64,000 bases of DNA from Planctomycetota bacterium (GCA_020638905.1 JACKHP010000006.1:1-64000), one strand, 5' to 3'; positions 35,411 through 45,346 are shown, counted from the stretch's first letter. Program-made: numbers and translations. The notes: generated from the sequence alone by a model not told the origin.

Positions 35411-35910
35411 GCGTCCCCCAGGGCGCGCAGCATGCGCGGCGTCGCGAGGAAGTCCAGGCGCGCTCCGCCCGGCTGCGGCGCGTGCAGGTCGAGCCACGCC
35501 GCGCCGGCCTTCTTGAGCCGCGAGACCGGCAGCGGACTGCCGACGAGCAACGCGAGCAGCAGGTCGAGTTGCGGCAGGTGTCCCACGAGCGCCAGGTCGT
35601 CGCGTCCGTCGCGCCGAGCGAGCCAGTCGAGGACCTCGCGCGCGTCGCCGCCGGGCGCCAGGGCCTGGACGCACTCGATCTCGCCCACGTCGCATCCCAG
35701 GAGCTCGACCGCCAGCTCGGCCGTCTGCAGCGCGCGCAGGGACGGACTCGTCGCCACCCGGCGCGGACGCACGTCGAGGCGCGCCAGGCCCGTGAGCGCG
35801 GCCCGCGTCCTGGCGACGCCGCGCGCGGTGAGCGGACGTTCGGCGTCGGGGGGGCAGGTCGGGTCGTCGCGATCGACCGCCGGGCCGTGGCGCAGGAGCA
35901 GGATCTTCAA
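35407..35910 (-). CDS. SixA-like phosphohistidine phosphatase (histidine phosphatase family)
   Basis: This 167-residue protein begins LKILLLRHGPAVD, putting the catalytic His at residue 8 of the RHG motif, the same place as in E. coli SixA, which supports the TTG start at 35910. A second motif ALVGHLPQLDLL holds the other catalytic His. Family members remove phosphate from phosphohistidine proteins or small substrates. An in-frame ATG at 35988 would add 26 residues without homology. It is coupled to ppx by a 4-base overlap and divergent from a CHAD gene, so a role in phosphate handling is plausible. Confidence 0.83.
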   Translation of the reverse strand: MKILLLRHGPAVDRDDPTCPPDAERPLTARGVARTRAALTGLARLDVRPRRVATSPSLRALQTAELAVELLGCDVGEIECVQALAPGGDAREVLDWLARRDGRDDLALVGHLPQLDLLLALLVGSPLPVSRLKKAGAAWLDLHAPQPGGARLDFLATPRMLRALGDA

Positions 35911-36029
35911 GGCGCTGCCGAAGGCCTCGCGGGAATACGCCGCACATCGTACCGCGCACGAGGGGTCGAGTCCCGGTCCATCGGTCATGATGAAGGCGGC
36001 CTTGGCCCGCGCGCCCTCGCACACCGATC

Positions 36030-37169
36030 ATGTCCGACTTCGACCCGACGCCGCCTCCGCACCCTCCGCGAGCGAGTCGCGCGACCCGCGAGGCCAGCAC
36101 CCCGCTGGGTCTGGCGCTGCAGGTCGCCCTGCTGCACCAGGCGCACGTGCTCGAGCGTCGGCTGACGACGTTCGCGGAGGCCGGGACGGACGCGGAAGCG
36201 GACGCCGTCCACCGCGTCCGGACGGCGGCGCGGCGCATGCGCGCTGCGCTCGTGCGTTTCGGTCCGCTGCTCGGCGGCAGGACGCACGACGCCCGCCGCG
36301 CCGTGAAGCGCCTGCTGCGGGCCTTCGGCCGGGCGCGCGACCTCGACGTCCAGATCGCCGGGCTCGAGGGACGGCTCGGTCGCGACGACGGCGTGCGCGA
36401 CGCGGCCCGCCTCTGGCTGCTCGAACGCGCCCGGCAAGCCCGGCGCGACGAGCCCGCGCGCCTGCGCCGCGCCGTGCGCCGCTTCCGCGCCGACCGGCAC
36501 TGGACGCGACTCTCCCGCCGGCTCACGCGGCGCCCGTTCGACCTGCGCGGCCCGCGTCCCGCGCTGGCCGCCGGACACTCCCCGCGCGAAGCACCCGAGA
36601 CCCTCGACGTCACGCGCCCGCTGCAGGAGCAGGTCGGCGAGCTGCTGCAACCCGCGCGTGCCACGCTCGCAACGCTCTCGCGACGGCTGCTCGACCCGGA
36701 CGACGTCGAGGGCCATCACGCGCTGCGCATCGCCGCCAAGGCGTTGCGCTACGAACTCGAACTGCTGCGTCCGTGGCTGCCGGTCGGCGCGCGCGCCGAG
36801 GGCGAAGCTCTGGTCACGCTGCAGGACGCGCTGGGCGCCCTGCACGACCTCGACGTGGCCGCGCACGAGATGATCGGGCACCTGCGGGACGCCCTCGCCG
36901 AACCGCGGCGGGCGCTCGACGCGTGGCCCTACAGCGGCGCCCGACCCGAGCTGGCCGGGCGCGCGAGGCACCTGCGGAGCGAACTCGCCGAGGGTGTCCC
37001 GGCCGGCCTGTGCCTGCTGCTGCAGGACGTGATCGATCTCAGGGCCACGTCCCTCGGGGCCGCCCGGGCGGCCTGGCGGCACTTCGCGGCGCGCCGACGC
37101 TTCGACGACGTCCCCGGCGCGCAAGGCGGCCGCGACCTCGACGAGCGACCCGACGCGGTCCTCGACTGA
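36030..37169 (+). CDS. CHAD domain protein
   Basis: This 379-residue protein is almost wholly a CHAD domain (about residues 25-330), helical and rich in Arg, with conserved AVHRVRTAARRMRAALVRFGPLL, AFGRARDLDV and HALRIAAKALRYELELL in outline. CHAD proteins bind polyphosphate and target polyphosphate granules. The basic surface fits this, and the gene is divergent from sixA-like/ppx, close to ppk1. A phosphate-rich granule component is the best inference. The C-terminal 50 residues are charged and weakly conserved. Confidence 0.87.
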   Translation: MSDFDPTPPPHPPRASRATREASTPLGLALQVALLHQAHVLERRLTTFAEAGTDAEADAVHRVRTAARRMRAALVRFGPLLGGRTHDARRAVKRLLRAFGRARDLDVQIAGLEGRLGRDDGVRDAARLWLLERARQARRDEPARLRRAVRRFRADRHWTRLSRRLTRRPFDLRGPRPALAAGHSPREAPETLDVTRPLQEQVGELLQPARATLATLSRRLLDPDDVEGHHALRIAAKALRYELELLRPWLPVGARAEGEALVTLQDALGALHDLDVAAHEMIGHLRDALAEPRRALDAWPYSGARPELAGRARHLRSELAEGVPAGLCLLLQDVIDLRATSLGAARAAWRHFAARRRFDDVPGAQGGRDLDERPDAVLD

Positions 37170-37220
37170 CGAGCCGGTGAGGGAGCCCGGGTCGTGCGGG
37201 CACCACGAGGCACGAAGGCC

Positions 37221-37226
37221 TAGAAT
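37221..37226 (+). promoter_or_regulatory. Possible -10 element (TAGAAT)
   Basis: TAGAAT stands out in GC-rich sequence 74 bases before the GTG start at 37301. No -35 element is clear. Confidence 0.3.
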
Positions 37227-37300
37227 GGCGACTTCGGCCCACGCGCCGGGCCGGCTCCGGCCGACACGACGCGACCGTCTCCCCCACCCTCGAGGCCCTC

Positions 37301-38992
37301 GTGAAGACGACGTCGTCCCGTTCCCCGCGCCAGCTGCCGGCCACGCGCCGCGCCGCGTGGATCTCCGCCCTGGCGGCCGGTGTCACACTCGTCGCGGCTT
37401 CGCCCCTCCGCGCCCAGGACTTCCGCTACGGACTCAGCGAGTTCGGGCACGTCGTGATCGACGGCACGCTGATCGACAAGCTGCCCAGCGGTTTCGATCC
37501 CACCGACGCGTCGCCCGAGCCGCTGCAGCGCTGGTGGGACGTGGCCGTGTTCGGCGCCGATCGCTACGCCGTGCGGCTCGACGGCAAGCTCTACGAGAAC
37601 GGCACGAAGCTCTACAAGCTGCCCGTGGTCACCGGTGCGAACTGGGCCGCCCTGGCCATCTCGCAGGACGGTGAGCAGCGCTACGTCTGGGCCCTGCGCG
37701 ACGACGGACTGCTCGCGCGCAACGGCGAGGCGATCGGCGCGCTGCCGCATCCCGAGGGCACGTACTTCTTCGACGTCGTGGCCAGCGGCGACTCGGCCTA
37801 CAGCCTGCGTACCGACGGCGCGGTGTTCGTCGACAACGTGCAGGGCCCGGTGTTCACGTTCGTGGGCGGCGACGGCTCGGTGGCGGGCCACGACGACGGC
37901 AGCGACCCCGACACGTGGTGGGCGCGGCTCACGCTCTCGCCCGTCGACGGCGACCTGTACGCCCTGCGCCAGGACGGCGTGATCTTCCGCGGCGTGCTGC
38001 CCGACGGCGACGAGGCGGGCGACGACCTGGCCGACCTCGTCAGCTCCAGCGACGCCACCGCGGCGAACCTCACCGGCAACATGTACGTCGCCATCGACGT
38101 GCTCGAGAGCGGCGACTGGGTCGTGATGCGCGGCGACGGCAACGTCTACACCGCCGACAACACCGTGACGCCGCTGGTGAACTTCGCCGGTGACCCGATC
38201 GGCAACGACAACGTGTCCGAGACCTTCCTGGGCCTGGACGTGGTCGGGTCCGACATCTGGGCGCTGCGCTGGGACGGCCGCCTGTACCGCGGCGACGACC
38301 CCGGCACGGCGCTCGCGAACTTCCCGAAGGACCGCTACCGCGCCCTGGCCATCGGGGACGAGCCGCCCGACCTGGGCAACATCAAGAACGGCAAGCCGGC
38401 GATGGCCCGCTACACGGCGTACGTGATCGAGGGCGACACGATCACGCTGCCGCTCCTCGCCAACGACACCGACAAGGCGCAGGACGAGCTGCAGTTCGAG
38501 CTCCTGAGCGAGCTCCCGGAGGGGGCCACCTACGACCCCGACGCGCGCACGATCACCTGGGAACCGGTGGTGCCGAAGGGCAAGGCGAAGTTCAAGATCG
38601 CCGTCGACGACGGCGTGCTGAAGAAGCCGAAGCGCTTCACGCAGACGATCAAGGTCGTACCGGCCGACGCGATCCCCGAGAAGAACAAGTCGCCGCTCTA
38701 CTCGAAGATCAAGGGCGTGCAGGCCCTGGTCGGCATCGCGCTCGAGCTGCCGATCCTGGTGGCCGACGCCGACGGCGACGAGGTCACCGTGACCCCCGTG
38801 CTCGACAAGGGCGTCTTCGCCCTCGACGTGACCGACGCGGCCTACGACGCCGAGACCGGCGTGTTCTCGTGGACGCCGCGCTTCGAGGACCTGGGCAAGG
38901 CCTACGCGCGCTTCCTGGTCAGCGACGGCACCAAGACGAAGAAGGTGAAGATCTCCTTCAAGGTCGTCAACCCGCTCATCTTCGGCACCTGA
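37301..38992 (+). CDS. Secreted protein with propeller-like repeats and Ig-like domains
   Basis: This 563-residue exported protein has a signal peptide ending at about residue 38 (AASPLRAQ). Residues 40-345 contain repeated short strands (DGKLYENGTKL, RDDGLLARNG, RTDGAVFVDN, RQDGVIFRG, RWDGRLYRGDD) that look like blades of a beta-propeller. The last 200 residues hold two cadherin/He_PIG-like Ig domains (ANDTDKAQDELQFELLSELP, VADADGDEVTVTP) as used in surface adhesins. GTG at 37301 is chosen because it precedes the signal peptide. Function unknown; extracellular binding is likely. Confidence 0.75.
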   Translation: MKTTSSRSPRQLPATRRAAWISALAAGVTLVAASPLRAQDFRYGLSEFGHVVIDGTLIDKLPSGFDPTDASPEPLQRWWDVAVFGADRYAVRLDGKLYENGTKLYKLPVVTGANWAALAISQDGEQRYVWALRDDGLLARNGEAIGALPHPEGTYFFDVVASGDSAYSLRTDGAVFVDNVQGPVFTFVGGDGSVAGHDDGSDPDTWWARLTLSPVDGDLYALRQDGVIFRGVLPDGDEAGDDLADLVSSSDATAANLTGNMYVAIDVLESGDWVVMRGDGNVYTADNTVTPLVNFAGDPIGNDNVSETFLGLDVVGSDIWALRWDGRLYRGDDPGTALANFPKDRYRALAIGDEPPDLGNIKNGKPAMARYTAYVIEGDTITLPLLANDTDKAQDELQFELLSELPEGATYDPDARTITWEPVVPKGKAKFKIAVDDGVLKKPKRFTQTIKVVPADAIPEKNKSPLYSKIKGVQALVGIALELPILVADADGDEVTVTPVLDKGVFALDVTDAAYDAETGVFSWTPRFEDLGKAYARFLVSDGTKTKKVKISFKVVNPLIFGT

Positions 38993-39022
38993 GAGCGACG
39001 CGGCGCGCGCGCTGCCGACGAC

Positions 39023-42000
39023 TCAGTACCCGACCCGCAGGCGCAGCGAGTCGACCTGCGGTCGGGAGCTGTCCGACGAGAACGGGTACGTCGCCAGGTC
39101 GGCCCCCAGGTCGAAGACCACGGCGAAGCGCACCAGGGGATAGCCGTCGAGCTGGGTGAGGTCGCTCACCCACTCGGTGGCCGTGTCCGGATCGGGCACC
39201 GACGACCCGGGACGCACGGCGTACGCACCCTGGAAGATCACGCGCACCGTGGCGTTGTCGCTGAGGGCGTCGTCGACGTACAGGTCGGGCGCGTCGACCG
39301 CGACGTCGTTGTACGGCGGATCGGCCAGGCCGCCGCCGAAGAGCCCGGGGTCGAAGGGCGGAGCGTTCAGCACGTAGTGCGCCGGCAGCGTGGGGACCTT
39401 CGCGCCCAGCGCGACGAGTCCGTCCTTGCCGGAGGGCACGGCGCCGACGCCGGGGTTGTACGTGCCGTGCAGCGGCCGGAAGAACGGCGGCGTGCGCCCG
39501 TCGTCGGCGCGCAGTCGTCCGCGCACGCCCTGGAAGTCGAGCCAGCGCGAGACGCCGTGACTCGCCTGCCCGAACGGCGGCGGCGCCCGTCCCAGGGGGA
39601 TCACCGGCAGCCGGTCGACGATCGTGGCCGGATCGAACACGAGCGAACCGGCGACCTCGATCACGTGCGGAGTCCCGTCGGGTTCGTTGGGGATGACCGT
39701 GAGCGGGATCTCGTCGGTGGGCGCGTACGTGCTTCCGGGCGGTGAGCCGATCTCCTTGAAGGTCGTCGGGTCGTAGCCCGCGTAGGTCTTCATGACGCGC
39801 ACCGGCTTCGGTTCGCGCACGGCCCAGCGGCCGTCGGTGTGCGCCTGCGTCATCGTCGTGTCGAGCCACGCGGCACCGCCGTACGTGTTCTCGAAGCCCT
39901 CGACGTAGCTCGCGCTCGTGCGCGGGATGAGCGGCGGGAACGACCCGTTGAGCACGTAGTAGTGGTTCTTGTTCGGACCGTTCTCGGGGTCGAAGAGCGG
40001 GTAGTGCAGCATGTCGATGTAGCGCAGCACGTTCGGCTGGTTGCCGTTGGGGACCCAGTCGGGGTGCTCGACCTGCTTGAGCGAGTCGCCGGTCCATGAG
40101 CCGAGCTTGGCCACCGTGCGCTGCTTCGCGAACAGGAACGCTCCCTGTTCGACGTCGGGCACGCCGTCGTCGCCGCCCTCCTGCAGCTGGATCAATCCCA
40201 TGCCACCCGAGCCGCCGTCGCTGCGCGTGAAGTCGTAGGTGAAGGCGGTGAGCGAGAAGTCCTCGTTCGGCGTGTCGGTCTGCGCGTCGCGCCCGAAGCC
40301 CCCCGAGACCTCGATCGACGCGCCCTGGTCGCCGTCCTTGTCGATGTACGACGCCGCCAGGTGGTCCTCGTCGCCCTCGATCACGATGCGCCCCGCGGCG
40401 CGCAGCAGCACGGCGCCGCCGCTCCCGCCCCCGCCACCGCCGGCCACGTTGCTGTTCTGGACGGTCTCGCCGCCGCCGCCGTGTCCGCCCGACGCGTCGA
40501 TGTGTCCCGTGCGCGTGACGAGCACGTCGCCCAGCGAGTCGATCACCACGCAGCCGCCGCCGCCGCCGCCCGCTCCGCCCTTGGCGTCGAGCAGCGTGGG
40601 CGAGAACGACACGCCGCCCGAGAGGATCGGGTAGTAGGGCGGACCGAACGGATCGGGCGAGCCGAGCGAGTCGATCGACCAGTGGCGGTGGTCGATCGAG
40701 TCGACCCGCGTGCCGCCGCCGCCGCCGCCCTGTCCGCCGATCGGCACGGGGACCTCGCCGCCCAGGCCGATGTAGTCGTTCTCGACGTCGTCGTCGACGA
40801 ACACCGCGTCGCCCGGCGGCGTCCCGGGACGGATGCGATCGGGATCCTCGGGCGTGCCGAGCAGGTAGGCGCACTGCAGCGGGGTGTTCGGCTGGACGCC
40901 CGACCAGAAGTTCTCGTCGTTGCCGTACAGCCGGCTGCGCACGTCGTCGTCGACCGGGCACTTGCTGAACGGGAACCAGGTGCTGTCGCTCTGGATCAGG
41001 TACGAGCCCGAACCGGTGTGCGACGTCTGGCCGCGCTGGTACATGCTGCCGCCGCCGCCCCCCGGCGGGCGGTGGTACTCGTTGTTCGCCACCGCGCCCG
41101 TGACCAGGTTCGGCAGCGGCACCTTGGGGATGCCCGCGGCGTCGGGGTCGTAGCCCGCGGTCGACACACCGCCCCATCCCCCGACGCGCTGCATGCTCAC
41201 CGAGCCGAGCTTGCCCAGCACCGGACCGAAACCGCGCTCGGCGCGCTCGGGCGTCACGTACTGGTCGATGGTGCCCGGGCCGCCCGGGTCGAAGAGCGTG
41301 GGATGGGCGTCGCCGCCGCGTCCGCCACCCGGTCCGCCGGGACCGCCCGGCACCGACAGGAAGCCCGAGTCGAAGCTGTCGTCGCCGAGACCGTCGGTGC
41401 CCGACACGTCGAGCACGCCGCGGATCTCGACCTTGCGCGTGGCGGTGATGCGCAGGGGGTTCGAGCCCTTGACCACGACACGCACGCCCTCGGGGATGAT
41501 GAAGTCGCGGAACACGAACTGTCCGCCGACGACCGTGGTGGGCGAGGTCACGCCGGGCGTCGAGCCGTCCGCCAGCGGGAAGTTCTGCGCGTCGGTGCTG
41601 AGCAGCACGACCTTCCAGTCGGCCTTGGCCCAGTCGAGGTCGAGTTCCTCCTTGTCGTCGGGGCCGTGGTTGGGCCAGGGCGCCGACGCGCGGACGTAGG
41701 CATCGGACGACTTGAAGCTCCCCAGCGGCGCGGGCACGAAGTCTCCCAGGCCGTTCGACACGACCGTCCCCGCGAGCGCCCGCAGCGCGCCCGACGCCCC
41801 GCCGGCCTTGGACGCCCAGTCGGCCGGCGGACTCGTGACGAGCGGACTCGGCGAGCGGTTGGACGTGTCGACGAACGGCTCGAGGAACACGTCGTCGACC
41901 GGTGCCGACGCGCCGGCCACGGGCGTCGCCGTCTCCACCGACACGAGCTCGACCGCGCCCAGCGGCGAGACGCGCGATCCGGGGGACGCGTTCAGCTCGC

Positions 42001-43936
42001 TCACGCCGTAGAGCGTCGAGAAGACGTTGCGCTGCATGAGGCGCACCGGCGTCCCGAACGGCAGCACGCCCGTGGGACGCAGCGTGAGCACGGCTCCCGC
42101 GCTTCCGTTCGACACCAGCGTGACGTCGGTGTCGCTCCCGAGCTGCCCCTGCGCCAGGCACGTGGCCCCGCCGAGTCCGTCGGCGATGCGCTCGGCGACG
42201 CCGCTGTCGAGGTCGACTCGGTCGACCACGCCCGCCGTCCCGTCGAGCGCCAGCAGATGCGTCTCGTCCACGAAGGTGACGCTCGTGTAGTCGGCGGCCA
42301 GGGGCAGCGCGTCGCTGCCGTCGGGCAGCGCCTCGTCCGGCTCGAACTCTCCGTCGAGATCGCTGTCGACCGGCACGAGCCGCACGAGCGACGGCAGGCT
42401 CCCGCCCACAGGACGCGCCAGCGCCCACAGCGCTCCGGACGGAGCCTGCGCCAACGAGAGCACGTCGAGGTCGGCGGCCGCGCCGCTCGTCCACGGCTGC
42501 GAGCGGAAGGCCGGCGAGCCGTCGCCCGCCTCGACCGCGAGGAGCAGCGGAGCCTGCAGTGCGACGTCGCCCGGGAGCGGACGCCGCGCGTCGAACGTGG
42601 GCACGAGCTCGACCACGCTGCGGGTGTCGCGGTCGAACACGAGCAGCCGTCCGTCGAGCAGCACGAGCGGCGCCACGGCGTCGGCCAGGCCCGTGTCGAG
42701 CGCGGCCGGAGTCCCGCCCTCGGCGTCGAGGGCGAGTTCGGCGAAGCGCGGGTCGCCCAGCACGTGTCCCACGACGACCAGCCGGGTACCACCGCCGGCG
42801 GGCGGCAGCAGCGCGAACAGCAGGTCGGGATCGGCGGCGCAGGCCAGGCCCACCGGGGCCGCGTCGAAGCCCGCGTCGGGGGACGGCAGCGCGCCGTCGA
42901 GACTGCCGTGCACGATCACGTCGGCGCCGTCGGACGCGGCGTGCGTCCCGGGCTGGTCGTCGAGGGCGAGCAGCGCGGGGAAGGCCGCGAAGGGGCCGAA
43001 CGCCCCGGCCGGGACCTCGCGCGCGACGAGCAGGCGCGTGGCCGTCCAGCGCAGGAAGAAGTTCGGGTCGACGAAGCCGTCGTGGTCGACGTCGGATCCC
43101 TGCAGGTTGGCCGTGAGCGGCGCCACCGGCTGGGCGTACGTGAGCACGAAGCTGTCGTCCCCCGGCGGGAACGTCGGGCTCGCCGCGCCGAGCGCCGTCG
43201 CGGAGTAGGTGCCGGGATAGAAGTCGTGCGCGCCCTCGGCGGGCGAGACCGCCACGAGCGCCGGTGATTCGGTCGTGCCGGTGCCCGAGAGGTAGTACGC
43301 CGCCGCGTTGCTCGTCGTCGAGAACTCGACGGAGGTGGGCGCGGCCACCGTGCCCAGGTTCGAGAGAGCACCGGCGCCGACGGTGGTGATCTTCGCCACG
43401 TAGGTCGAGGCCGGCAGGAAGCCCGGCACCGAGGCGGCCGGTGCGCTGAGTGCGATCTGCAGAGGCGCCGTGGGCACGAAGGGGCGGAACTCGACGGTCG
43501 TCCCCACCCGCACGTAGCTGCCCTTGGCCGGGATGTTGCCCGACGCGGCCACGGCCCCGGCCGCCGGCGTCACCTTTCCGGGCGTCGTGTAGACCGGCAG
43601 GCTGATCTGGTCGAACGGTGCCGCGGGCACGCCGTCGAAGCGGAAGACGATCGTCACGTCGAGCGAGGCGCCCAGCGTGGGCGGCACGGCGGACAGGTCC
43701 TCGATCGGGGGCGTGCTGCTCTCGACGCCGGCCGACGTGCGGAACGCGATGCCCAGGAAGGTCACGTTGCCCGACGCGAGCGGATCGCCGCTCGACGCCG
43801 TCCCACCGCCGCCGCCGCCGCCGCCACAGGCGGGCAGCGCGAGCAGCACGAGCAGCGGCGGGAGGACGCGCAGGAGGCACGTCCGGACGGCGACGCGGGC
43901 GGTCGCGGTGCGGGAGCGGACCGTGGGTGAGGTCAT
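39023..43936 (-). CDS. Very large exported lipoprotein with Ig-like and glycine-rich regions
   Basis: This 1637-residue protein has a lipobox (LLALPACGGGG) with a run of eight Gly immediately after the lipid Cys. The N-terminal part (residues about 50-330) has Big_5/Ig-like features (TPPIEDLSAVPPTLGASLDVTIVFRFDG). The middle (about 350-680) resembles a beta-propeller, with LLVFDRDTRSVVELVP. Residues 900-1350 carry Gly-rich loops such as GGPGGPGGGRGG and GGAGGGGGG, like large planctomycete and myxobacterial surface proteins. The ATG at 43936 gives the lipobox near residue 37. It is convergent with the 37301 protein. No enzyme motif is visible. Confidence 0.75.
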   Translation of the reverse strand: MTSPTVRSRTATARVAVRTCLLRVLPPLLVLLALPACGGGGGGGGTASSGDPLASGNVTFLGIAFRTSAGVESSTPPIEDLSAVPPTLGASLDVTIVFRFDGVPAAPFDQISLPVYTTPGKVTPAAGAVAASGNIPAKGSYVRVGTTVEFRPFVPTAPLQIALSAPAASVPGFLPASTYVAKITTVGAGALSNLGTVAAPTSVEFSTTSNAAAYYLSGTGTTESPALVAVSPAEGAHDFYPGTYSATALGAASPTFPPGDDSFVLTYAQPVAPLTANLQGSDVDHDGFVDPNFFLRWTATRLLVAREVPAGAFGPFAAFPALLALDDQPGTHAASDGADVIVHGSLDGALPSPDAGFDAAPVGLACAADPDLLFALLPPAGGGTRLVVVGHVLGDPRFAELALDAEGGTPAALDTGLADAVAPLVLLDGRLLVFDRDTRSVVELVPTFDARRPLPGDVALQAPLLLAVEAGDGSPAFRSQPWTSGAAADLDVLSLAQAPSGALWALARPVGGSLPSLVRLVPVDSDLDGEFEPDEALPDGSDALPLAADYTSVTFVDETHLLALDGTAGVVDRVDLDSGVAERIADGLGGATCLAQGQLGSDTDVTLVSNGSAGAVLTLRPTGVLPFGTPVRLMQRNVFSTLYGVSELNASPGSRVSPLGAVELVSVETATPVAGASAPVDDVFLEPFVDTSNRSPSPLVTSPPADWASKAGGASGALRALAGTVVSNGLGDFVPAPLGSFKSSDAYVRASAPWPNHGPDDKEELDLDWAKADWKVVLLSTDAQNFPLADGSTPGVTSPTTVVGGQFVFRDFIIPEGVRVVVKGSNPLRITATRKVEIRGVLDVSGTDGLGDDSFDSGFLSVPGGPGGPGGGRGGDAHPTLFDPGGPGTIDQYVTPERAERGFGPVLGKLGSVSMQRVGGWGGVSTAGYDPDAAGIPKVPLPNLVTGAVANNEYHRPPGGGGGSMYQRGQTSHTGSGSYLIQSDSTWFPFSKCPVDDDVRSRLYGNDENFWSGVQPNTPLQCAYLLGTPEDPDRIRPGTPPGDAVFVDDDVENDYIGLGGEVPVPIGGQGGGGGGTRVDSIDHRHWSIDSLGSPDPFGPPYYPILSGGVSFSPTLLDAKGGAGGGGGGCVVIDSLGDVLVTRTGHIDASGGHGGGGETVQNSNVAGGGGGGSGGAVLLRAAGRIVIEGDEDHLAASYIDKDGDQGASIEVSGGFGRDAQTDTPNEDFSLTAFTYDFTRSDGGSGGMGLIQLQEGGDDGVPDVEQGAFLFAKQRTVAKLGSWTGDSLKQVEHPDWVPNGNQPNVLRYIDMLHYPLFDPENGPNKNHYYVLNGSFPPLIPRTSASYVEGFENTYGGAAWLDTTMTQAHTDGRWAVREPKPVRVMKTYAGYDPTTFKEIGSPPGSTYAPTDEIPLTVIPNEPDGTPHVIEVAGSLVFDPATIVDRLPVIPLGRAPPPFGQASHGVSRWLDFQGVRGRLRADDGRTPPFFRPLHGTYNPGVGAVPSGKDGLVALGAKVPTLPAHYVLNAPPFDPGLFGGGLADPPYNDVAVDAPDLYVDDALSDNATVRVIFQGAYAVRPGSSVPDPDTATEWVSDLTQLDGYPLVRFAVVFDLGADLATYPFSSDSSRPQVDSLRLRVGY

Positions 43937-44075
43937 GGGACGGTTCTCGGTGAGACATCGTCGGCGCGCGGATCCGTCGCCGTCCGGCCGCGGGACGCCC
44001 CGGCGATCAGGACGCAGGCGTCCTGGACGCACCCGAGGCCGCCGATCTGGCTCGCAGAACCCGCGCGGCACGGCA

Positions 44076-45293
44076 TCAGGTCGGGCCGCCGACGGGTTCG
44101 GCCAGGCGGTCGGCCAGCTCGGCCACGAAGAGTCCCACGTCGGTCACCACGGGGACGGTGTGCGACGACCCGCGGTCGCACAGCTTGGCGGCCACGGCCG
44201 GGTTGATGTCGACGCACACGAACGAGACCGACGCGGGCAGCATGTTCCCCACGCCGATGCCGTGCAGCATGGTGCCCAGCACGATCACGAGCGAGGCGCC
44301 GGCCAGCAGGCGCGCGTACTCGGCCTGGGCGACCAGCAGGTCCATCTCGGTGTCGGGCAGCGGGCCGTCGTCGCGGATCGAGCCGGCCAGGCAGAACGGC
44401 ACGCCGCTCGTGATGCAGGCGTGCATGATCCCGTGACCCAGCAGGCCGGCGCGCACCGCACCGGCCAGGCCCCCGGCGCCGCGCACGGCGTTGATGGCGC
44501 GCATGTGGTTCATGTGGCCGTGCAACACGGGACGTCCGCTCTCCTGGCTCACGCCCAGCGAGGTGCCGAGCATGGCCGCCTCGACGTCGTGCACCGCGAG
44601 CGCGTTGCCGGCCAGCAGCGCGTCGACGTAGCCGCGTCGCACGAGTCCCGCGAAGGACTCGGCCTGCCCCGCGTGCACGACGACCGGGCCGGCCACCACG
44701 ACGACGCGCTCGCCACGGCGCTTGTGCTCGCGCCACAGCTCGGCCAGTCGCGCGGCCTGGGCCTCGACGCGTCGCTCGCTCGAGATGTCGCTCGACATGA
44801 ACGCGAAGTCGGACACCTCGCGCGTGCGCGTGTCGGGAGCGACCCCCACGCCGTCGAGTCCCACCACGACGCGGTCGCCCACGGACAGGTCGCGCAGCTT
44901 GACGCAGCGCGCGTCGTGCACGCCCACCACCAGCGCCGCGTCCATGCGCTGGTCGGCCACGGACCGCCATGCACCGCCGACATGCACCCGCGTGGGCAGG
45001 TTCGTCGTGGAGTAGAAGCCCTCGGGCGCCACCCCGGCACACCGCACCGACTCGAGCCGCGCGTCGACCGGCCGCTCGGGGCTGAAGCCCAGCGCGCCCA
45101 GATTCTGCAGGATCTCGTCGAGTCCCCCCACGTCGGACGCCTCGACGTCGAGGACGAGACGCGACTCGTCCTCTGCCGTTCGTCCGATCTCGAACGACAC
45201 CACGCGGTAGCTGCCACCTCCGGCCGTGACGGCGTCGAGCGCCCGCCTCAGGATGTCGGTGTTGATCAGGTGACCGCGTGCGTGGACGTGCAT
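44076..45293 (-). CDS. TIGR00300-family ornithine cyclodeaminase-like protein
   Basis: This 405-residue protein has the LOR/SDH-like N-terminal domain (GHLINTDILRRALDAV, SFEIGRTAEDESRLVLDVEA) followed by the NAD-binding half with VVVVAGPVVVHAGQAESFAGLVRRGYVDALL, HMNHMRAINAVRGAGGL and VIVLGTMLHGIGVGNMLPA. The family includes archaeal-type ornithine cyclodeaminase, which makes proline from ornithine, and the C-terminal part of cyanobacterial ArgZ/AgrE. Here it stands alone without the arginine dihydrolase part. Start MHVHARGHL is at 45293. The product is likely but not proven to be proline-forming. Confidence 0.82.
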   Translation of the reverse strand: MHVHARGHLINTDILRRALDAVTAGGGSYRVVSFEIGRTAEDESRLVLDVEASDVGGLDEILQNLGALGFSPERPVDARLESVRCAGVAPEGFYSTTNLPTRVHVGGAWRSVADQRMDAALVVGVHDARCVKLRDLSVGDRVVVGLDGVGVAPDTRTREVSDFAFMSSDISSERRVEAQAARLAELWREHKRRGERVVVVAGPVVVHAGQAESFAGLVRRGYVDALLAGNALAVHDVEAAMLGTSLGVSQESGRPVLHGHMNHMRAINAVRGAGGLAGAVRAGLLGHGIMHACITSGVPFCLAGSIRDDGPLPDTEMDLLVAQAEYARLLAGASLVIVLGTMLHGIGVGNMLPASVSFVCVDINPAVAAKLCDRGSSHTVPVVTDVGLFVAELADRLAEPVGGPT

Positions 45294-45346
45294 GACGGAC
45301 GGGCTCCGTGACACGGCGCGCGACCCGAGGCCGCGCGCCTCGGCGA

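Noticed and set aside
35911..35988. ATG start at 35988 for the SixA-like gene
   Set aside because: It would move the catalytic His from residue 8 to 34 and add unconserved sequence. Not fully excluded.
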